From JBBSZK01 sp964354995 (GTDB lineage: Archaea > Nanobdellota > Nanobdellia > Pacearchaeales > GW2011-AR1), in assembly GCA_964354995.1 (NCBI GenBank), contig CAYHBQ010000017.1, forward strand, positions 1 through 15,595: a DNA stretch of 15,595 bases, written 5' to 3'. The notes under the pieces are model-generated. The model was given only the letters and a program-made list of their open reading frames with translations, was not told where the DNA came from and did no database searches. Of the stretch, positions 13,584 to 15,595 are shown piece by piece (position 1 is the first letter of the stretch; every line of letters begins with the position of its first letter). The translations under genes and the position numbers were made by a program.

Positions 13584-14318
13584 ATGGACGTATCTGCCTT
13601 TGTCGCAGAAATAAAAAGAAAGCCAGAGCTTAGTGGGCTCTCTGACACGTTTGTGCATACCGTTGCGGAGAAACATCTAAGGGGAGGTCGAATCCCTGCA
13701 TCTGACCGCGAAAGGAAACTGCTTCTTAAAGAAATACGGGCAGAATTACGTCTCCATACGGGGAGGTTTCATAAAAAAAAGCGTTCCAATTCCACACTTC
13801 CCGAACTGGTTGATGCCCACGTCTCGACACATGAGCGAATGGCGCACTATGACTTTCTACAGGGCCTCATTGAAGAATACGCTCCCAATTCGATTCTCGA
13901 TATCGGATGCGGGCTCAATCCACTCTTACTTGCAAAAAAAGGACAAACGTACTACGCCTGTGACATACATGAGAAAGAAATAAAGATAATCAATGAATTT
14001 TTTAAAAAAGAACAGATTGGGGGAGATGCATTCGTCGCCGACGTACGTACCTATAGACAATTTCCCGAAGTAGACCTTTGTCTTATGCTCAAATTATTGG
14101 ACCTTCTTGACATCAAAGGCCGTACTAATGCAGAGGCCCTAATAAAAATGGTAAACGCCCGAACACTTATAGTGAGCTTTCCCACACGTAAATTATCGGG
14201 CAAAAAAATGAATCGTCCGCGCAGAATGTGGTTAGAACATATGCTTGCCCGACTTAACTATCCATTTCAGGTAAAAGAAATTGATAATGAACTATTCTAT
14301 ATCGTTACGAAACCCTAA
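13584..14318 (+). CDS. FmrO/ArmA/RmtB-family 16S rRNA methyltransferase (G1405-N7 type)
   Basis: The 244-residue protein matches the aminoglycoside-resistance 16S rRNA (guanine-1405-N7) methyltransferase family along its whole length. Motifs in order: S-T-H-E-R-M (81-86), the SAM-binding L-D-I-G-C-G-L-N-P (105-113), C-D-I-H (126-129), V-A-D-V (151-154), M-L-K-L-L-D-L-L (168-175), V-S-F-P-T-R-K-L-S-G-K (197-207) and the C-terminal E-L-F-Y-I-V. The N-terminal helical part (about 10-75), with D-T-F-V-H-T-V-A-E-K, resembles the family's rRNA-binding domain. Known members act on the assembled small subunit at the A site. In an archaeon a housekeeping rRNA modification or self-protection are both possible; the target base is inferred. 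The start is fixed by a TATA box 25.5 nt upstream; the stop overlaps that of the convergent TadC gene. Confidence 0.85.
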   Translation: MDVSAFVAEIKRKPELSGLSDTFVHTVAEKHLRGGRIPASDRERKLLLKEIRAELRLHTGRFHKKKRSNSTLPELVDAHVSTHERMAHYDFLQGLIEEYAPNSILDIGCGLNPLLLAKKGQTYYACDIHEKEIKIINEFFKKEQIGGDAFVADVRTYRQFPEVDLCLMLKLLDLLDIKGRTNAEALIKMVNARTLIVSFPTRKLSGKKMNRPRRMWLEHMLARLNYPFQVKEIDNELFYIVTKP

Positions 14319-15172
14319 ACAGCAGGGACCCCAATAAACGCATTGGCTCCTGAAGTTATGAGGAACGCCGCAAGAACCATAATGAGCGAGTGTTTCAAAC
14401 CTCCGCGCAACGTTCCTTCAGAAAGTTTCCCAATCGTAAGTCCCGTAAAGAACCCTTGCACGAGAAGGAGATACAAGAACGGTCTTGCGAGTGTCTCGGG
14501 GTCAACCGCCGTTCCCCCTCCGATGGAAGTACCTTCAAGCGTTTGTCCCGATGCAATCCCTTGCGCTCCCGCAGTTAATGGAAGAATCTTAAACTGCATG
14601 ATAAGCATGATTCCCACGAATATAAGAAAAATGATGTATCCTTGCACAACCAAACTCGAAACAGCCGCCTTTCGTTCGCGTTTAAGCTTTTCAATCTGAT
14701 AAATAGACTCGGCAGTCGAGTCAAGAATATAATCTATTTCTCCTCCTGCGTTTTCTGCTTCACGAATCAAACTGATTGCACGTTTGATGACTACGCTATC
14801 AACATCAATGGCGAACGTTTGCAGGGCGCGAGAGGTGGGAATTCCAAGGCTAATCTGATTGGCCAATTTTCTAATATGGGGGCTGAGACTGCCAAAATCT
14901 TTTGAACTCATGTTTGTAATACTCTTTCCAATAGGTGTACCTGTCTTAACGCTTTCGGCAAGATTTCGAGTAAATTCTAAAAACCGCTCGTTTTTCTCCT
15001 GTTCAACTTTACTTTCAATAATAAGCCCGATAAGAAACGGAAGTACTACCACGGCCAGACCGATGCCCAACAGAAAGGGAAACATAGGCTCCTTCCAGAA
15101 GAAACCCATATCAAGACCAAGAATAACAATTGAGGTGATGATGCCAATCCAATGAACTTTTGTGAGTTTCAT
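14315..15172 (-). CDS. tadC: GspF/TadC-family pilus assembly membrane protein
   Basis: The 285-residue protein is a type II secretion F (GspF/TadC/ArlJ) domain protein, the membrane platform of archaeal type IV pilus-like machines. Two hydrophobic hairpins flank a cytoplasmic helical region: an N-terminal pair of helices (about 9-52), the F-domain (about 60-165, with G-T-P-I-G-K-S-I, L-G-I-P-T-S-R-A-L and E-N-A-G-G-E-I-D-Y-I-L), then a long helix (about 170-197) and two C-terminal helices (about 228-247 and 260-283). It starts one base after the stop of a second protein of the same family, so the pair forms an operon; archaeal systems often carry two such genes in tandem after an ATPase gene, which would lie beyond the right edge. 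The stop is TAG and overlaps the methyltransferase stop by four bases. Confidence 0.88.
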   Translation of the reverse strand: MKLTKVHWIGIITSIVILGLDMGFFWKEPMFPFLLGIGLAVVVLPFLIGLIIESKVEQEKNERFLEFTRNLAESVKTGTPIGKSITNMSSKDFGSLSPHIRKLANQISLGIPTSRALQTFAIDVDSVVIKRAISLIREAENAGGEIDYILDSTAESIYQIEKLKRERKAAVSSLVVQGYIIFLIFVGIMLIMQFKILPLTAGAQGIASGQTLEGTSIGGGTAVDPETLARPFLYLLLVQGFFTGLTIGKLSEGTLRGGLKHSLIMVLAAFLITSGANAFIGVPAV

Positions 15173-15173
15173 G

Positions 15174-15593
15174 TTAGTAGCTAGGTTGTTTCAAGGTGAT
15201 GACCCAGAGGAATACGACGTTAATGGCCGCAACAACCACTAAAATAAGAGCAGTCATCTGGGTAGGTTGCAATCCTCCTATATTGACACCTGACACCGAA
15301 ATCATAATCAGAAGCAAAAGTAAAATCATGGGCGCTGCAATGACTACGCTAATGTATAAGTCCATAAATGTTTCCGCAACCTTAGAGAACTTTTCGCGTT
15401 CAATTCGATACTGTAGCAATAGGCTTTCAGCTCGTTTTTCAAAAAATGTCTTGAGATCACCCCCCGAGCTTATCGTGGTGGCAAGACCATTGAATAATTC
15501 CGCAAGACGCGTACTAGGCGTTAATCGTGAAATATTTTTAAGAGAGGTGATAAGATCATATCCCTATACGTTAACTTGATACAATAGCTTCCG
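15174..15593 (-). CDS. tadC: GspF/TadC-family protein, N-terminus off the window, in-frame amber codon
   Basis: This is the C-terminal part of a GspF/TadC/ArlJ-like protein. The frame reads G-Y-D-L-I-T-S-L-K-N-I, then S-S-G-G-D-L-K-T-F-F-E-K-R-A-E, then R-E-K-F-S-K-V-A-E-T-F-M-D, then two membrane segments, and ends K-Q-P-S-Y. All are typical family segments. An in-frame TAG at 15564-15566 interrupts it exactly before G-Y-D-L, while the codons beyond it (R-K-L-L-Y-Q-V-N-V) continue the family pattern to the edge. No ATG occurs downstream of the TAG within the conserved F-domain; a TTG at 15417 would drop that domain. A base error near a contig end, a nonsense mutation or read-through are open. 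It lies one base upstream of the second TadC gene, with which it forms an operon. Confidence 0.75.
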
Positions 15594-15595
15594 TA

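Noticed and set aside
13535..13648. N-terminal extension of the pilin-like protein
   Set aside because: It would be antisense to the methyltransferase start and bury the class III signal peptide; the TATA box at 13556-13563 lies inside it.
15196..15579. A 127-codon plus-strand frame over the terminal TadC gene
   Set aside because: The opposite strand encodes clear GspF/TadC segments and membrane helices; this frame is its shadow.
1..15595. tRNA, rRNA, CRISPR arrays, insertion sequences
   Set aside because: I saw no cloverleaf-like sequence, rRNA segment, regular direct repeats or transposase; coding genes fill nearly all the window.

Overview
The window looks archaeal, and gene content suggests a DPANN-type lineage (Woesearchaeota-like; this placement is inference). 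Marker genes are a class I CCA-adding enzyme, an RtcB/archease pair, a TrmB-type regulator, a proteasome-beta-like Ntn hydrolase, the oapABC cluster (Era-like GTPase, DUF2073 protein, Zn-ribbon protein), class III (type IV pilin-like) signal peptides and archaeal GspF/TadC proteins. Nine genes have an A/T-rich TATA box centred 24.5-27.5 nt before the ATG, which indicates leaderless transcription. The DNA is almost wall to wall coding: no gap reaches 300 bp and convergent genes abut or overlap at their stop codons. Bases 1-12 equal the 3' end of an Illumina adapter, so the left edge is probably an untrimmed contig end.

Layout. At 13-759 (+) is the C-terminal part of a presenilin/signal-peptide-peptidase-type intramembrane aspartyl protease. 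A proteasome-beta-like protein (760-1476, -) and a TrmB-family regulator (1580-2365, +) diverge from a 103-bp region with two mirrored BRE/TATA elements; the regulator is followed by a small unknown gene (2375-2740, +). The CCA-adding enzyme follows on the minus strand (2737-4017). Then comes a minus-strand block that reads, in transcription order: a 764-aa surface protein with three TNAH repeats (10452-8158), an 887-aa membrane-anchored PKD protein (8161-5498), OapA (5501-4875), OapB (4872-4477) and OapC (4444-4052). The first four overlap by 4 nt or lie 2 nt apart, so they form one apparent operon; OapC has its own TATA box. RtcB (11915-10497) and archease (12372-11968) come next, with a small pilin-like gene (12792-12376) 3 nt before archease. 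A larger pilin-like gene (13534-12824, -) diverges from a methyltransferase gene (13584-14318, +) across 49 bp that contain one palindromic TATA box midway between the two ATGs. The right end has two GspF/TadC-type membrane proteins (15172-14315 and the truncated one at 15593-15174, -).

Together the region holds RNA maturation (CCA addition, RtcB ligation), protein turnover (proteasome-like, intramembrane protease) and cell surface/pilus functions. The most unusual items are the archaeal homologue of the FmrO/ArmA/RmtB 16S rRNA G1405-N7 methyltransferases, its shared TATA with a pilin-like gene, the exact 47-residue TNAH repeat, the surface-protein/Oap operon, and an in-frame amber codon in a conserved part of the terminal TadC gene.
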